A program made the position numbers and the translations under genes. The notes under the pieces are model-generated. The model did no database searches. It was not told where the DNA came from and worked only from the letters and a program-made list of their open reading frames with translations. From Saccharicrinis sp. (lineage in GTDB: Bacteria > Bacteroidota > Bacteroidia > Bacteroidales > Marinilabiliaceae), in assembly GCA_024635555.1 (NCBI GenBank), contig JAGXIO010000008.1, forward strand, positions 1-33,530: a DNA stretch of 33,530 bases, written 5' to 3'. Shown in pieces: positions 32,332-33,530 of the stretch (its first letter is position 1; every line of letters starts with the position of its first letter).

Positions 32332-33522
32332 ATGTTAAGGATGCACGAGAAGAAAAAAATACTCATTTTTATCGATTGGTTTTTACCCGGATATAAAGCC
32401 GGGGGGCCGGTGCGCTCCATGGCCAATATGGTAGAATATTTGGGCGATAGATATGATTTTTATATTGTTACCCGAAATACGGATTATACCGAAACAGAGC
32501 CATACGCCGGAGTTACTTCCAACCAATGGGTTGATTTTGCTCCTGCTGTAAAGGTATTTTATTGTTCGGTTGAATACCAAAGTTTATCTTCCTATAGAAA
32601 ACTTATAAAATCTGAAAAATTTGATGTTGTCTATGTCAATGGTATTTATTCCTGGAAGTTTTCCATCTTACCGTTAATAGCCTTGAGGAAGTTTGCAGGT
32701 AAAAAAATAGTGGCTTCCAGAGGGATGCTGGCTCAGAGTGCCATCGATGTAAAGGGAGGTAAGAAAAAACTATTTCTGAAACTGGTAAAATGGCTCAACT
32801 TATATAAAGGGGTTACGTTTCATGCTACCAATGAGCGTGAGAAAGAAGATATTAAAAGAGAGATTGGATTGAGGAGTACGGTGGTGATTGCCGATAACTT
32901 ACCCAAGAAGGGCATGCTGGAGAAAAAAATGCTGAGCAAAAAAGAGGGAGAGTTAAGACTGCTTAGTCTGGCGCGTATCTCACCCGAAAAAAACACCTTA
33001 TATGCCCTGAAGTGTTTAAAGCAACTGGGTGAGTTTGAAGGAGAGGTTAATTTTGACTTATATGGGCAGATTTATAATCAGGCATATTGGGAGCAATGTG
33101 AAACCGTTATAAATATGTTACCCTCAAATATTACAGTTACGCACAAAGGTATAGTGGATGCCGAAAAAGTAGGGGAGACCATACAGCATTATCATGTGAT
33201 GTTTCTACCATCGAGGGGTGAAAATTTTGGGCATGTAATTTTGGAAAGCTTTATGGCAGGGCGACCGGTGCTGATCAGCGACCAAACACCTTGGAGGAAC
33301 CTGGAAAAGGAGCAATGCGGTTGGGATCTGAGTTTAGTTAGCAGTCAACAGTTAGCAGTCAACGGTAATCAGTCAACAGTCAACTGGAGCCAAGTGCTTC
33401 GGGAATTATTGCTGATGCAACAAAAGGAATTTGATATTTTGTGCGAAGGAGCGCGAAAACGGGCGACCGCTTTTACTAACGACCCGGGTTTGGTGAAAGG
33501 TTATGAGAGGTTGTTGGAGTAG
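32332..33522 (+). CDS. Family 4 glycosyltransferase (GT-B fold)
   Basis: The 396-residue protein has an N-terminal acceptor domain starting ILIFIDWFLPGYKAGGPVRS and a donor domain with LRLLSLARISPEKN and the signature LPSRGENFGHVILESFMAGR, which includes the E-x7-E motif of retaining GT4 enzymes. It likely adds a sugar to a surface polysaccharide or glycolipid. ATG 32341 is an alternative start three codons in. A stretch near residues 336-351 (SSQQLAVNGNQSTVN) is encoded by heptamer tandem repeats and appears to be an in-frame insertion in the donor domain, between a strand and the final helices. The gene ends 9 bp before the window edge. Confidence 0.85.
   Translation: MLRMHEKKKILIFIDWFLPGYKAGGPVRSMANMVEYLGDRYDFYIVTRNTDYTETEPYAGVTSNQWVDFAPAVKVFYCSVEYQSLSSYRKLIKSEKFDVVYVNGIYSWKFSILPLIALRKFAGKKIVASRGMLAQSAIDVKGGKKKLFLKLVKWLNLYKGVTFHATNEREKEDIKREIGLRSTVVIADNLPKKGMLEKKMLSKKEGELRLLSLARISPEKNTLYALKCLKQLGEFEGEVNFDLYGQIYNQAYWEQCETVINMLPSNITVTHKGIVDAEKVGETIQHYHVMFLPSRGENFGHVILESFMAGRPVLISDQTPWRNLEKEQCGWDLSLVSSQQLAVNGNQSTVNWSQVLRELLLMQQKEFDILCEGARKRATAFTNDPGLVKGYERLLE
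33336..33384 (+). repeat. Heptamer tandem repeat inside the glycosyltransferase gene
   Basis: Seven 7-nt units: AGTTAGC, AGTCAAC, AGTTAGC, AGTCAAC, GGTAATC, AGTCAAC, AGTCAAC, followed by TGG. It is the same family as the intergenic array at 15664-15712, here translated without stop codons. Confidence 0.85.
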
Positions 33523-33530
33523 TCTCAACC

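Overview
The window reads as a chromosomal segment of an AT-rich member of the Bacteroidota, probably a Bacteroidales/Marinilabiliales-type facultative or strict anaerobe. The grounds are type IX secretion sorting domains, TonB-dependent receptors with Bacteroidota-only partner families (DUF4876, DUF6850, DUF5777, DUF4465, DUF5074/YncE), and promoters of the Bacteroidota type (TTTG, about 19-21 nt, TAnnTTTG). The genus is inference. I saw no rRNA, tRNA, CRISPR array or intact insertion sequence.

Layout. 1-1.9 kb (minus strand): edge-truncated U32 peptidase, a PhzF-family gene broken by an in-frame TGA, and a DUF433/DUF5615 toxin-antitoxin-type pair. 1.9-3.5 kb: a diacylglycerol/undecaprenol kinase and a GntR regulator with a sugar-binding-like sensor domain. 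3.6-9.2 kb: a respiratory cassette made of an FNR-type regulator with all four Fe-S cysteines, a 6-heme lipoprotein, a 1-heme lipoprotein, a DUF5777 barrel, a class I cytochrome c, a 7-heme membrane-anchored cytochrome and a b-type cytochrome. FNR-like boxes precede the regulator and the first cytochrome. A degraded copy of the 3' end of the GntR gene sits exactly at the end of the cassette and supplies the stop codon of cytochrome b. 9.5-11.5 kb (minus strand): CPCC protein, then a RIC-like di-iron protein coupled to a LuxR-type regulator.

11.7-17.4 kb: TonB-dependent receptor, DUF4876 lipoprotein and DUF6850 barrel, an uptake set of unknown substrate. 17.4-25.5 kb: a cobalamin locus led by a B12 riboswitch, with DUF6580 membrane protein, CWC cysteine-rich protein, DUF4465 T9SS cargo, a second T9SS cargo, a BtuB-like receptor and a BtuG-like propeller lipoprotein. 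Capture of B12 here seems to rely partly on T9SS-anchored proteins. 25.5-28.7 kb: DUF3124 lipoprotein, an unassigned small ORF, an Rnk/GreA-C protein, a possible structured RNA, and an NTP_transf_5 nucleotidyltransferase.

28.9-32.2 kb: a dispersed array of about 195-bp three-hairpin repeats (seven recognisable copies) separating a DUF559 remnant, a doubly broken ParE toxin with intact antitoxin, and a Fic protein. 32.3-33.5 kb: a family 4 glycosyltransferase carrying in-frame heptamer repeats. Heptamer tandem repeats occur at four places in the window. All identifications are by eye from motifs; no database search was run.
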